From: Sphingomonas carotinifaciens
GTDB lineage: Bacteria; Pseudomonadota; Alphaproteobacteria; Sphingomonadales; Sphingomonadaceae
Direction: 5' to 3'
NCBI RefSeq assembly: GCF_009789535.1
Contig: NZ_WSUT01000005.1
Coordinates: forward strand, 1,203,001 to 1,267,000
Length of the DNA stretch: 64,000 nucleotides
The notes beneath the pieces were generated by a model that searched no databases, was not told where the DNA came from, and worked only from the letters and a program-made list of their open reading frames with translations. Positions 1 to 8,909 of this stretch are shown here, in pieces. How positions within the stretch are numbered: position 1 is the first letter of the stretch; every line of letters begins with the position of its first letter. The translations under genes were made by a program, and so were the position numbers.

Positions 1-652
1 TCGTGACGTTGCGGCGCAGGGGCGAGTTCAGCTCGTTCCACTTCATGATGTAGCGGAAGTCGCCGATGCCGCTGGCCGCCAGCGTCTTGATCGGGCCGGC
101 GGAGATGGCATTGACGCGGATCTTCTCGGGGCCGAGGTCCATGGCAAGATACTTGACGCTGGCCTCCAGCGCCGCCTTGGCGACGCCCATGACGTTGTAG
201 TGGGGCACGACCTTTTCCGCGCCGTAATAGCTGAGCGTCAGCATGCTGCCGCCCTCCGGCATCATCGCGCGGGCGCGCTTGGCGACGGCGACGAAGCTGT
301 AGGCGGAAATGTTCATGGTCATCAGGAAATTGTCGAGGCTGGTGTCGACATATTTGCCGCGCAGCTCGTTCTTGTCCGAATAGCCGATCGCGTGAACGAC
401 GAAATCGATCGTCGGCCACGTTTCGGCCAGCGTGGCGAAGGCAGCGTCGAGCCGGGCCATGTCGGACACGTCGCAATCGATCAGCAGGTCGGAGCCGAGC
501 TGTTCGGCGAGCGGCTTGACCCGCTTCAGCAGGGCATCGCCCTGATAGGCGAAGGCGAGTTCGGCGCCGGCCTCGCGCAGCTTCTGCGCGATGCCCCAGG
601 CCAGCGACTTGTCGTTGGCGAGGCCCATGATCAGCCCCCGCTTGCCCGCCAT
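1..652 (-). CDS. fabI: Enoyl-[acyl-carrier-protein] reductase (NADH), partial
   Basis: Catalyses the last reduction step of each fatty-acid elongation cycle in the cytoplasm. The first 217 residues are present; the C-terminal end lies beyond the left edge. The protein begins MAGKRGLIMGLANDKSLAWG, the divergent glycine-rich cofactor loop of FabI, and carries the Tyr-X6-Lys catalytic pair (YNVMGVAK) followed by GPIKTLAASGI. The ATG at 652 is chosen because the other upstream ATG (660) meets a stop after two codons. It starts 9 bases after the stop of the YihY gene, so the two are probably cotranscribed. Confidence 0.96.
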   Translation of the reverse strand, partial: MAGKRGLIMGLANDKSLAWGIAQKLREAGAELAFAYQGDALLKRVKPLAEQLGSDLLIDCDVSDMARLDAAFATLAETWPTIDFVVHAIGYSDKNELRGKYVDTSLDNFLMTMNISAYSFVAVAKRARAMMPEGGSMLTLSYYGAEKVVPHYNVMGVAKAALEASVKYLAMDLGPEKIRVNAISAGPIKTLAASGIGDFRYIMKWNELNSPLRRNVT

Positions 653-660
653 CAATCCAT

Positions 661-1629
661 TCACGCCGTTACCGCTCCTGCCGGTGTCCCTTGGTCCGGC
701 TGCTCCTCTAGCGCCGGTTCGGGCGGTTCCGCCAGTGCCGCGTTCAAATGCGCGCCAAAGACCAACCCCAGACCGATCAGATAGAAGAACAACAGCATCA
801 CCACAACGCCGGCCAGGCTGCCATAGGTTAGATCGTAACCGCCGAGTTGCGCCAGGACGAGGGGGAGGGCGGCGGTCATGGTGACCCACCAGATGGCGGT
901 GAAGAGGGCGCCGGGCCATTTGCGGCAGGCGCTTTCGCGGTATTTGGAGGGGGTGACGGAGTAGAAGAGCATGTAAAGCGCGCCGAACATCACCGCGCCG
1001 GGGATGAAGCGCGACAAGCCGACCCAGCCCGCGACATTTTCCGCCAGCGGAACAAGGCGGTAGATGAACTGCTCGGCCGCGGTCAGGATACCGCCGACCA
1101 GAAAGGACAGCAGCGCCAGCACCACCGAGCAGACGATGACGAAGGACGAGGACAGCCGCGATTTCCAGAACGGCGCGGTGGAGCGCACGCCATATGCGCG
1201 GTGAAAAATGTCGCGAATGGTCTCGATAAAGCTGCCGACCGTCCACAAGCCGACCAGACCGCCCAGCCAGAGCAGCGAGCCGGTGCGCGCGGCCAGCACG
1301 TCGGCGATCGGCTTGCGCAGGATGTTGGACACATCGGGCGGCAGGACGTGCAGGAAGGAGGTGACGGCGCGCTGCGTCTCGTCGCTCTGGCCGACCAGCG
1401 AGGCGATGGCGGCGGCGACGATGAAGAACGGGAACACCGTCATCAGTGCCAGATAGGCAAGGTTGCCGGCATGGATGAAGCCGTCGGTATAGACACCGAG
1501 CAGCGCGCGCTTCGCGACTTCGAACACCTGCGAGCCGGGCCTGACCCTGGCCAGTTGCTTGTTGAGCTTGCGGCGCGCGCCGTGGTGGCGCGCGCGATCT
1601 TCCGGGGTCAGGCCGCTGGTTGCATTCAT
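661..1629 (-). CDS. YihY/BrkB-family inner membrane protein
   Basis: A 322-residue integral membrane protein of the YihY/virulence-factor-BrkB family, whose molecular function is not established. About six hydrophobic segments are visible, for example AYLALMTVFPFFIVAAAIA, LLWLGGLVGLWTVGSF and VVVMLLFFYLIGLGLVFGA, with the family's aromatic/glycine pattern before the last helix (YGSLAG). The frame stays open upstream, but that part overlaps the DnaJ-like gene in another frame, so the ATG at 1629, 7 bases after that gene's stop, is the better start. The C-terminus is acidic and proline-rich. It sits between cbpA-like and fabI genes in a tight leftward run. Confidence 0.88.
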   Translation of the reverse strand: MNATSGLTPEDRARHHGARRKLNKQLARVRPGSQVFEVAKRALLGVYTDGFIHAGNLAYLALMTVFPFFIVAAAIASLVGQSDETQRAVTSFLHVLPPDVSNILRKPIADVLAARTGSLLWLGGLVGLWTVGSFIETIRDIFHRAYGVRSTAPFWKSRLSSSFVIVCSVVLALLSFLVGGILTAAEQFIYRLVPLAENVAGWVGLSRFIPGAVMFGALYMLFYSVTPSKYRESACRKWPGALFTAIWWVTMTAALPLVLAQLGGYDLTYGSLAGVVVMLLFFYLIGLGLVFGAHLNAALAEPPEPALEEQPDQGTPAGAVTA

Positions 1630-1636
1630 CAGGGCG

Positions 1637-2602
1637 TCAGACGCCCATATCGGCCCTCGGGTTCCCCGTTTCGGCGCCGTTCCAATCACGAACGAAGGCG
1701 GCAAGCGCCGCGTCATCGGCCGGAATGGTGATCATCAGCGTGATGAGCTGGTCGCCGCGGGTGCCGTCCTTCTTGTGGAAACCCTTGCCCTTCAAGCGGA
1801 ATGTGCGGCCGGAACTGGTGCCGGCCGGGACCTTGAGCATCACCGGGCGCTCGACGGTGGGCACCTTGACCTGTCCGCCGAGCACCGCCTCCGCCAGCGT
1901 GATCGGCAGGTCGAGGCGAACGTCGTCACCATCGCGGGTGAAGAAGCGGTGAGGCTGCACGTCGATGGTGACGATCGCATCGCCCGCGCCGCCCGGGCCG
2001 TTCTCGCCCTTACCGGTGAGGCGCATCTGCGTGCCGCTTTCGGTGCCGGCGGGCAGTTTCAGGTCGATGGTCTTGCCGTCGGCCAGCGTGACGCGCTGGG
2101 GGGCAAGCGTCGCTGCGTCGATGAACGGTACCGCCAGGCGGTAGGCGGTATTGGCCCCCTTGGGTGCGGCACCGCGCCGGCCGAAGCCGCTGGAAAAGCC
2201 CCCACCGGCACCGGGACGGGTGCCGCCGCCGAACAGCCCCTCGAAAATCCCGGACATGTCCGCGTCACCACCGCCGAAATCGAACTGGTGGCTGGAGAAA
2301 CCACCCGGCCCGCCGCCCCCGCCGCCCGGTCCACCGCGCGCGCCGCCATAGCCGAACGGGCTGGCGGGATTGCCGTCGCCATCGATCTCGCCGCGATCGA
2401 AGCGGGCGCGCTTGTCCTTGTCGGACAGCAGGTCATAGGCGGAGGTCGCCTGGCTGAACCGCTCCGCCGCCTTGGGATTGTCCTTGTTGCGGTCGGGATG
2501 CAGCTCCTTGGCGAGCTTGCGATAGGCTTTCTTGATGTCGGCTTCGCTGGCGGTGCGCGCGACGCCGAGGGTCTGATACGGATCGGCCACTCTGGTCCCC
2601 AA
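1637..2602 (-). CDS. cbpA: DnaJ-class co-chaperone of the CbpA type
   Basis: A 321-residue J-domain protein that would stimulate DnaK ATPase activity and hold unfolded substrates. The J domain spans about residues 5-70 with the HPD signature (LHPDRN). It is followed by a Gly/Phe-rich linker (about 80-145) and two beta-rich substrate-binding domains. The Cys-rich zinc finger of true DnaJ is absent, which places it with CbpA/DnaJ2. In E. coli CbpA also binds DNA; whether this one does is unknown. A GTG at codon 5 (VADPYQTLG) is an alternative start nearer the family consensus. First gene of a probable operon with the YihY gene and fabI. Confidence 0.9.
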   Translation of the reverse strand: MGTRVADPYQTLGVARTASEADIKKAYRKLAKELHPDRNKDNPKAAERFSQATSAYDLLSDKDKRARFDRGEIDGDGNPASPFGYGGARGGPGGGGGGPGGFSSHQFDFGGGDADMSGIFEGLFGGGTRPGAGGGFSSGFGRRGAAPKGANTAYRLAVPFIDAATLAPQRVTLADGKTIDLKLPAGTESGTQMRLTGKGENGPGGAGDAIVTIDVQPHRFFTRDGDDVRLDLPITLAEAVLGGQVKVPTVERPVMLKVPAGTSSGRTFRLKGKGFHKKDGTRGDQLITLMITIPADDAALAAFVRDWNGAETGNPRADMGV

Positions 2603-2691
2603 AACGGTGTATTACCCGCCTATGTGGGGCAGCGCGGCGCGGAGCGCAACGCGGCGCTGATGCGTTGTGCGTGGCAGCGAAGGAGAGAATC

Positions 2692-2946
2692 ATGACCGAA
2701 CGGAACCAGGCGACCGGCGGCGACGGCCTGAAGGGCGCACCCGATGGTACCAACATCACGCACGGCAAACAGGGCGGCAGTGAAAGCGACGGCGGCGCCT
2801 ATCCCAATCCGCATACCGGAAAGAAGGGCGATAACAGCGGCTTCATGGGCCATGGCGGCCAGACGGAGATCGATTACCACGGCACCGGACAAGGCGGGAC
2901 CGACGATGACCCGGATGTCGGTAACGAGAATGCGGTAACGAAGTGA
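2692..2946 (+). CDS. Small glycine-rich hydrophilic protein of unknown function
   Basis: An 84-residue, strongly hydrophilic protein rich in Gly, Asp and Asn, with no hydrophobic core, signal peptide or cysteine; it is probably disordered in solution. The ATG at 2692 is preferred over one 27 bases upstream because an AGGAG ribosome site lies just before it. A GGAGC-N17-CGTT sequence (2641-2666) resembles, with one mismatch, the general-stress EcfG promoter, and such small hydrophilic proteins are often stress-induced. That link is inference. The gene is isolated, divergent from the cbpA-like gene and convergent with the transglutaminase gene. Confidence 0.72.
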   Translation: MTERNQATGGDGLKGAPDGTNITHGKQGGSESDGGAYPNPHTGKKGDNSGFMGHGGQTEIDYHGTGQGGTDDDPDVGNENAVTK

Positions 2947-2950
2947 ACCG

Positions 2951-2985
2951 GCGGCTCCTCCCTTTTCGGGGAGGGGCCGTTATTC
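2951..2985. terminator. Bidirectional hairpin terminator between convergent genes
   Basis: The 3' ends of the small hydrophilic gene and the transglutaminase gene face each other here. An 11-base stem CGGCTCCTCCC pairs with GGGAGGGGCCG (one mismatch) around a T-rich loop, and a short T-containing run follows on the plus strand. It overlaps the stop codon of the leftward gene. Confidence 0.6.
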
Positions 2986-3861
2986 GTCGAGTGGCGCGAC
3001 GTCGACGCTGACGTCCATCTTCTGCGCGCCCGATCCCAGCACGACGCCGTCGACCGGTGCGATCTCCGCATAGTCGCGGCCGATCGCCATGACGATGTGA
3101 TCGCTGGCCATCCAGATGCCGTTGGTAGGGTCGAGCCCGACCCAGCCACGCACCGGTCCGCACCACAGCAACACCCAGGCATGGGTGGCATCGGCGCCGA
3201 CCAGCCGCGGCTGTCCGGGCGGGGGCAGGGTGCGGATATAGCCCGAGGCATAGGCGGCGGGCAGGCCGGCGGCGCGCAGGCCGGTGATCATGATCTGCGC
3301 GAAATCCTGGCACACGCCGCGGCGGTGGCGGAACGCCTCGTGCGGGGGCGTGTCGACCAGCGTGGCGGTGGCGTCGAAGGCAAATTCGTCCTGGATACGG
3401 CGGGCCAGTGCAATGCCGGCTTCGAGCGCGTTGCGATCGGGGGGGAGGTCGGGCGCGCACCAGGCGGCGATGTCGCGGTCGAGGGGGATGAGGCCGGAGG
3501 GGAAGATGTAGTTGGCCGGGCCGGCAGGCGACAGGTCGCCGCTGCCGCGCGCCATCCGGGCGATGTCGGCGAGCGTGGGATCGGACGCGTCGGGAACGGG
3601 GACGAGGCGGTCGACCAGGACGCGGGCGCGGCTTTCGATGGTGAGCGTCTGCACCGCGCGGTCGACGACAAGGCGGGTGACATGGGCAAGACCGGCCTCG
3701 GCCAGCGCCGGCGCGGTGCGGCCGGTGGGCTCGACGGTCAGCGCATAATCCTCGACCCGCTGGCCGGGCCAGTCGATCGGGCGCAGGCGCAGGTTGCAGC
3801 GCGCGAACTTGACCTGCGCGCCATAATCGAAGCGGGTGACGTGGCGGATATCGTAGCGCAT
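2980..3861 (-). CDS. Transglutaminase-like cysteine protease-fold protein
   Basis: A 293-residue protein with the N-terminal beta-rich domain and core domain of bacterial transglutaminase-like proteins. The catalytic triad is visible: Cys in GVCQDF (about residue 183), His in ATHAWV (about 227) and Asp in LDPTNG (about 241). There is no signal peptide, so it should act in the cytoplasm. Members typically accompany circularly permuted ATP-grasp and alpha-E genes. Here its ATG shares one base with the stop of that upstream gene (TGATG at 3863-3859), implying translational coupling. It may cleave or transfer a peptide bond on the product of its partner; this is prediction, not shown. Confidence 0.88.
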   Translation of the reverse strand: MRYDIRHVTRFDYGAQVKFARCNLRLRPIDWPGQRVEDYALTVEPTGRTAPALAEAGLAHVTRLVVDRAVQTLTIESRARVLVDRLVPVPDASDPTLADIARMARGSGDLSPAGPANYIFPSGLIPLDRDIAAWCAPDLPPDRNALEAGIALARRIQDEFAFDATATLVDTPPHEAFRHRRGVCQDFAQIMITGLRAAGLPAAYASGYIRTLPPPGQPRLVGADATHAWVLLWCGPVRGWVGLDPTNGIWMASDHIVMAIGRDYAEIAPVDGVVLGSGAQKMDVSVDVAPLDE

Positions 3862-6332
3862 CAGGCGAGCGTCAGTCCGCCGGCGCGCAGCGGTTCGGCG
3901 CCTTGCAGAAAATAGCGGCGGGCGATCGCCTCCGACAGCGCGGTCAGCCGGTGTTCGACTTCGCCCATCAGGTCGGCGTCGAGGGTGGCGGCATCGGCGG
4001 TGTCGACGAGGGCGCGCAACCTGGTCGCCTGCGCCTGCTGGGGTTCGGCCATTTCGTCATCCGACAGGACGGGAAGTTCCGCCAGAAGTGCGGCGATCCG
4101 CTGCGCCTGGAAGGCGAGCGCGCGCGGATTGTTGGGATCGAGTGCGACAAGATCGATCACGGCGACGCGAGCAAGCCCGGTGGGATAGCGCTGGCGATAG
4201 CTGATCTGGCTGTCGGCGAGATCGAGCAGTGTCGACAGATCGTCGGCGGACGCGCCGGCCATGCCGAACAGCCGACAGGCGCGGGCAAGTGCCATGGCGC
4301 GTTCGACGCGGCGGCCGAGATCGTGGAAGCGCCATGCAGTGGTGCGCACCATATGTTCGGCCGACAACCCGGCGATCGCGGCATAGCGGCGCTGAAGCGA
4401 GCCGGCACGGTCGAGCAGGCCGCGATGCGAGGGAAACGGCGCCTCCAGCAGGCGCACCATGTCCGCCGACAGCCGGTCGCGCGACCCTGCGCCAATCGCG
4501 CGGGCCAGCCGGTTGATCGCGGCGACCGAATGATGGCGCTCGTCCTCCATCGCGGTGCGGGCGAACTGGGTCAGGTCGGCGCGGCGCAGGCTGGGCGGCG
4601 AGGGCGCTGCGCCGGCACCGGTGATGAGGCCCGCCAGACGGCCGACGGTGCGGTCGGCCAGCGCCGCGCCGCCATCGGCATCGATCGAGTTGCCGAGCAT
4701 GACGCGGATCGCCGCCAGCAGGGCCTCGCCGCGTTCCAGATAGCGGCCGAGCCAGTAGAAATTGTCGGCCACGCGGCTGGGCAGCGTACCGGGATTGCGC
4801 CGGACATGCAGCGAATCGGGCGCGGCGAGCAGCGATACGGGCGCGACCGGATCGTCACCGTGCACGCAGACATCGGCGGACCAGATGCCTTCGCCGATGA
4901 CGGAGGCGGTGGCATCCGCCTGCTCGCCGATCCGGCCGAAGCCGCCGGGCAGGACGATCCAGCGGCCATCGGCGTCACGGGCGGCAAACACGCGCAGCGT
5001 GAAGGGGCGGGGAACCAGCCGATCGTCCACCACCACGGGCATGGTGGAAAGCTGTACCATCTCCTGCCCGACATAATCCTGCGGGCGGCGGGCCATGTCC
5101 TCGCGCAGCGCCTGCTGCTCGGCGGTGGACAGGCCGGGGCCGGGGCGGGGGCCGGCGGGGAGGCCGAGGGGGCGGGCGGCGAAGGCGGGGGCGACCAGCA
5201 TCCGGTCCAGATTCGCCAGCACATGGTCGCGCTCCGGATCGGCGCCGCACCACCAGGTGGCGATGGTCGGCAGGCGCAGCGGCTCGCCCAGGAGGTGCTG
5301 GGCGAGGCCGGGAAGAAAGGCGGATACCGCCGGGCTTTCCAGCAGGCCCGCGCCCGGCGCGTTGGCCAGGATCACCTCGCCCGCGGCATAGGCGTCGATC
5401 AGGCCGGGCACCCCGATCTGCGAATGGGTGTCGAAGGCGAGCGGATCGAGCAGCCGCGGGTCGAGCCGGCGCCACAGCGCATCGATCCGCTTCAGCCCGC
5501 CAACGGTGCGGACATACACCTTGCCCTCCAGCGCGGCGAGATCGGCGCCTTCGACCAGCAACAGGCCGAGATAGCGGGCGAGGTGCGCCTGTTCGGGGTA
5601 GGAGGGATTGTAGCGGCCGGGGGTGAGGATGCCGATGCGCGGATCGGTGCGGCGGCACTGGGCGGCGAGGCCGGCGCGGAAGGCGGCGAAGAAGGGGGCA
5701 TGGCGCTGTACGTTCAGCCGGGCCTGGAGCCCGCCCAGCGTGCGGCTGACCGCCAGCCGGTTTTCCAGGGCATAGCCCGCGCCTGCGGGGCCGCGCAGAT
5801 GATCGGCCAGCACGCGCCATTCGCCGCTGGGCCCGCGGGCGAGATCGAACGCGACGAAGCTGAGATGATGGCCGCCGGGCGGGGGCAGGCCGACCATGGG
5901 GCGCAGGAAATGCGGGCTGCCGGTGACGAGCGCGGCGGGGATATGGCCGTCGGCCACCAGCCGGCCGGGGCCGTAGAGATCCGCGGTGATCGCCTCCATC
6001 AGCGTGGCGCGCTGCACCACGCCGGCCGCGATCGTCGCCCATTCGGCGGCGGGGATCAGCAGCGGGACGGGGGAGACGGGCCAGGGGCGCTCGTCCGATT
6101 CGCCGGGGATGCGAAAGCCGGTGCCCATGTCGGCGGCGTGGCGCTGCACCCGTTCCCGCGCATGGCCGAGCCCGTCGGGAGCGACGGCGGCGAGTTCCTC
6201 CAGCGTGGCGTGCCAGGCGGCACGGTCGCCGGCGCACAGCACGTCATGCGCGGGAGCCCCGGCACAATAGTCGGCGATCCATCGGCCGGCATGCGCGCAA
6301 GCGTCGATCTGCGTCGCCATCGCTGTTCCCAT
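3861..6332 (-). CDS. Circularly permuted ATP-grasp / alpha-E fusion protein
   Basis: An 823-residue protein joining two modules that are separate genes in many bacteria. Residues about 60-500 match the circularly permuted ATP-grasp family (LRPMVGLPPPGGHHLS, GGLQARLNVQRH, ILTPGRYNPSYPEQ, IWSADVCVHGD), predicted to ligate an amine to a carboxylate using ATP. From about 516 (LPSRVADNFYWLGRYLERGE) to the end is the all-helical alpha-E domain. ATG at 6332 is preferred; a second in-frame ATG follows at 6320. It lies 88 bases downstream of ligD and is coupled to the transglutaminase gene. The natural substrate is unknown; a peptide or peptide-like tag is the usual prediction. Confidence 0.87.
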   Translation of the reverse strand: MGTAMATQIDACAHAGRWIADYCAGAPAHDVLCAGDRAAWHATLEELAAVAPDGLGHARERVQRHAADMGTGFRIPGESDERPWPVSPVPLLIPAAEWATIAAGVVQRATLMEAITADLYGPGRLVADGHIPAALVTGSPHFLRPMVGLPPPGGHHLSFVAFDLARGPSGEWRVLADHLRGPAGAGYALENRLAVSRTLGGLQARLNVQRHAPFFAAFRAGLAAQCRRTDPRIGILTPGRYNPSYPEQAHLARYLGLLLVEGADLAALEGKVYVRTVGGLKRIDALWRRLDPRLLDPLAFDTHSQIGVPGLIDAYAAGEVILANAPGAGLLESPAVSAFLPGLAQHLLGEPLRLPTIATWWCGADPERDHVLANLDRMLVAPAFAARPLGLPAGPRPGPGLSTAEQQALREDMARRPQDYVGQEMVQLSTMPVVVDDRLVPRPFTLRVFAARDADGRWIVLPGGFGRIGEQADATASVIGEGIWSADVCVHGDDPVAPVSLLAAPDSLHVRRNPGTLPSRVADNFYWLGRYLERGEALLAAIRVMLGNSIDADGGAALADRTVGRLAGLITGAGAAPSPPSLRRADLTQFARTAMEDERHHSVAAINRLARAIGAGSRDRLSADMVRLLEAPFPSHRGLLDRAGSLQRRYAAIAGLSAEHMVRTTAWRFHDLGRRVERAMALARACRLFGMAGASADDLSTLLDLADSQISYRQRYPTGLARVAVIDLVALDPNNPRALAFQAQRIAALLAELPVLSDDEMAEPQQAQATRLRALVDTADAATLDADLMGEVEHRLTALSEAIARRYFLQGAEPLRAGGLTLA

Positions 6333-6419
6333 GGTCTTGCCGTACGCCTGCCGTAAGCCTTGCTGCGGTGGACCGTTCCACTGTTTCCGGATCGCGCGCA
6401 ACCGGGAATCGGGGGGCGC

Positions 6420-8861
6420 TCAAAGATCCGGCAGCGTCTGGTCGGCGATGCCCCAGCCGGCAAGGGCCGCGCTGCCGGCGCGGTCGAGCAGTTCGGCGGC
6501 ATCGGCGATGGTCCAGCGGGCGGCGGTGTCGATGTTGCGGAGTTCTGTCCAGGAGACCGGGGCGGCGACCGGGGCATGGGCGCGGGCGCGGGCCGAATAG
6601 GGCAGGATCGCGGTCGCCCCCCGCTGGTTGCGCAGCCAGTCGATGAAGATGCGGCCCTTTCGCTTCGCCTTGGTGGCGACGGCGACGAAGCGGTCGGGCT
6701 CGGCCTGGGCAAGGGCGCGGGCGAAGCGGTCGGCGAAATCCTTCACCGCGGGCCACCGGGCCTGCGGCGTGAGCGGCACGACGACATGGATGCCCTTGCC
6801 GCCCGACAGCAGCGGGAAGCTGGTCAGGCCGAGTTCGGCCAACTGGTTCTTCAGATGCTCGGCGGCCTGTCTGGTGTCGGCGAAGTCGAGGCCCTCGTCG
6901 GGGTCGAGGTCGAAGATCATCCGGTCGGGCTGTTCGAGCGTGGCGACCGACGACCCCCAGCCGTGAAACTCGATCGAGCCCATCTGCACGCAGGCGGCCA
7001 GCCCGTCGGCATCGGTGACGTAGAGATAGGGTTCGACCGAGCCGTCCTTTTCCGTGACGTCGACATGATGGACCTGTTCGCCGAAGCTGCCGGCGTCGTG
7101 CTTCTGGAAGAAGCAGGCGCGGGCGCGCCCCTGTGGGCAGCGCACCAGGCTGACCGGGCGGTTGGCGGTCCAGGGGAGCATGACCGGGGCGATCGCCCGG
7201 CAATAGGCGGCAAGGTCGCCCTTGGTCAGCGTGCTGTCGGGAAAGATCACCCGGTCGGGATGGGTGATGGTGACGGCGTCGGGCCGGGGCGTGTCGGGCA
7301 GGGGGGCGGGCTCTTCGATGACGACATCGCTGGCAGGCTTGTCGCCGCGCAGGCCGAGGAAGCTGGGATGGCGGAGCAGGCCGTCGGGGGTCATTTCGGT
7401 AAAGGCGATTTGCGCGACCAGCTCGGGCTTCACCCAGCGGGCGCCGCGGGTCATCGCGCGGGGGGCCTTGACCGGTGCGGCATCGGCGGGGCGGGCATCC
7501 AGCGCCTCGCGCAATTCGGTCATCGCATCCTGCGTGAAGCCGGTGCCGACCTTGCCGGCGTAGCGGAGTTCGCCCTCCCGGTGGACGCCGAGCAGCAGCG
7601 ACTTGAAGCCGCGACGTTTGTCGGAGGGAAGCCAGCCCAGCACGACGAACTCCTGGCGGTGGAGGCATTTAATCTTCAGCCAGTCGTTGCTGCGCCCGTT
7701 CGGATAGGGGCTGTCGGCACGCTTGGAGACGACGCCCTCCATCCCCTCGCCGCATAGTGAGGCGAAAAGCTGTTCGCCGGCGCCGACGATATGTTCGGCA
7801 TAAAGCAGGCGGTCGTCGTGCGCGATCAGCGGTTGCAGCCGGGCCTTGCGCTGGACGAGGGGGAGCGCGGTCAGATCCTCGCCATCCTGTGCGAGCAGGT
7901 CGAAGGCAAAGAGCGTCATCGCGCCGCCGCTGCCGATCGCGTCCTTGAGCGTCGAGAAATCGGGGCGACCATCCTTGAACGCGACGATCTCGCCATCGAT
8001 CAGCGCGGCGGTGACGGGAAGCGCCGCTGCGGCCTCGGCAATGCCGGGGAACTTGTCCGTCCAGTCCAGGCCGTTGCGGGTGAAGACCCGGGCCGTGCCG
8101 CCGGCGACCGCGACGAGCGCGCGGTAGCCGTCATATTTCATCTCATGCACCCAGGCATTGCCGGGAGGGACGTGGTCGACCAGCGTGCACAAGGCGGGCG
8201 GGCGGAAATCGGGCATGGCGGCCGCCTTGCCGCTGGCGCGTTTGGGTGCCTTCCTCCTGGCGGCGGTCTTGCGCGCGGGCGGCTTGTTCCCGGCGATCTC
8301 GATCATGGTGCGGCCGGTGGTGACGCTGGTCAGCGCGTCCTCGGTCAGCGTGTCGGTGCCGCCGGCAAAGTCGTCGGCAATCTTGCGGAGCAGCCAGTTC
8401 TCGCGCTTTTCGCGGGCCTTGGGCTTCAGGCGGATGAGCAGCCATTCGCCCTTCATCCGCTCGCCATCGAGCACGAAATGGAGGTGGCCCTTGTCGAGGT
8501 CGGCGGCGGACTTGCCCTTCACCGGCGCCCAGGTGCCGCGGTCCCACAGCATGACGGTGCCGCCGCCATATTCGCCGGCCGGGATCGTGCCCTCGAAGCC
8601 GGCATAGGAGAGCGGGTGGTCCTCGGTGCGGACGGCAAGCCGCTTCTCGTCGGGGTCGAGGCTGGGGCCGCGGGTGACCGCCCAGCTTTTCAGCACGCCG
8701 TCCACCTCCAGCCGGAAATCCCAGTGGAGGCGGGTGGCGTCATGCTTCTGGACGATGAAGCGCGCCTGTCCGGAGCCCTTGCCGGGCGCGAGGGTGCCGG
8801 CGGGTTCAGCGGTCCGGGTGAAGTCGCGCTTGGCGTTGTAGCGCGCGAGAGGGTCGGTCAT
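6420..8861 (-). CDS. ligD: Multifunctional DNA ligase D for non-homologous end joining
   Basis: An 813-residue end-joining enzyme with domains in the order 3'-phosphoesterase, ligase, polymerase. The N-terminal phosphoesterase is about residues 30-190 (KHDATRLHWDFRLE). The ATP-dependent ligase follows an Ala/Lys-rich linker, with adenylation lysine 242 in HEMKYDGYR and a later motif VSKRADSPY. The primase-like polymerase runs from about 540, with metal-binding DLDPDEG near 650 and SGGKGIHVV. Together with Ku it would process, fill and seal double-strand breaks. It lies 48 bases downstream of ku on the same strand. Confidence 0.97.
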   Translation of the reverse strand: MTDPLARYNAKRDFTRTAEPAGTLAPGKGSGQARFIVQKHDATRLHWDFRLEVDGVLKSWAVTRGPSLDPDEKRLAVRTEDHPLSYAGFEGTIPAGEYGGGTVMLWDRGTWAPVKGKSAADLDKGHLHFVLDGERMKGEWLLIRLKPKAREKRENWLLRKIADDFAGGTDTLTEDALTSVTTGRTMIEIAGNKPPARKTAARRKAPKRASGKAAAMPDFRPPALCTLVDHVPPGNAWVHEMKYDGYRALVAVAGGTARVFTRNGLDWTDKFPGIAEAAAALPVTAALIDGEIVAFKDGRPDFSTLKDAIGSGGAMTLFAFDLLAQDGEDLTALPLVQRKARLQPLIAHDDRLLYAEHIVGAGEQLFASLCGEGMEGVVSKRADSPYPNGRSNDWLKIKCLHRQEFVVLGWLPSDKRRGFKSLLLGVHREGELRYAGKVGTGFTQDAMTELREALDARPADAAPVKAPRAMTRGARWVKPELVAQIAFTEMTPDGLLRHPSFLGLRGDKPASDVVIEEPAPLPDTPRPDAVTITHPDRVIFPDSTLTKGDLAAYCRAIAPVMLPWTANRPVSLVRCPQGRARACFFQKHDAGSFGEQVHHVDVTEKDGSVEPYLYVTDADGLAACVQMGSIEFHGWGSSVATLEQPDRMIFDLDPDEGLDFADTRQAAEHLKNQLAELGLTSFPLLSGGKGIHVVVPLTPQARWPAVKDFADRFARALAQAEPDRFVAVATKAKRKGRIFIDWLRNQRGATAILPYSARARAHAPVAAPVSWTELRNIDTAARWTIADAAELLDRAGSAALAGWGIADQTLPDL

Positions 8862-8880
8862 CGGGCGGTTCCGATTGGCT

Positions 8881-8903
8881 CCCTCGCCCCCACGGGGAGA
8901 GGG
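8881..8903. repeat. GC-rich palindrome between ku and ligD
   Basis: CCCTCGCCCC and GGGGAGAGGG form a 10-base stem with one mismatch and a 3-base loop. There is no T-run on the leftward side, so it is unlikely to end transcription. It belongs to the CCCTCTCCCC/GGGGAGAGGG type of intergenic palindrome seen several times in this window. Confidence 0.55.
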
Positions 8904-8909
8904 CGAAAG

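Noticed and set aside
3903..6356. Open frame of 817 codons on the plus strand opposite the ATP-grasp/alpha-E gene
   Set aside because: Shadow frame; Gly/Gln/Arg-rich translation without motifs, while the minus strand shows a conserved protein.
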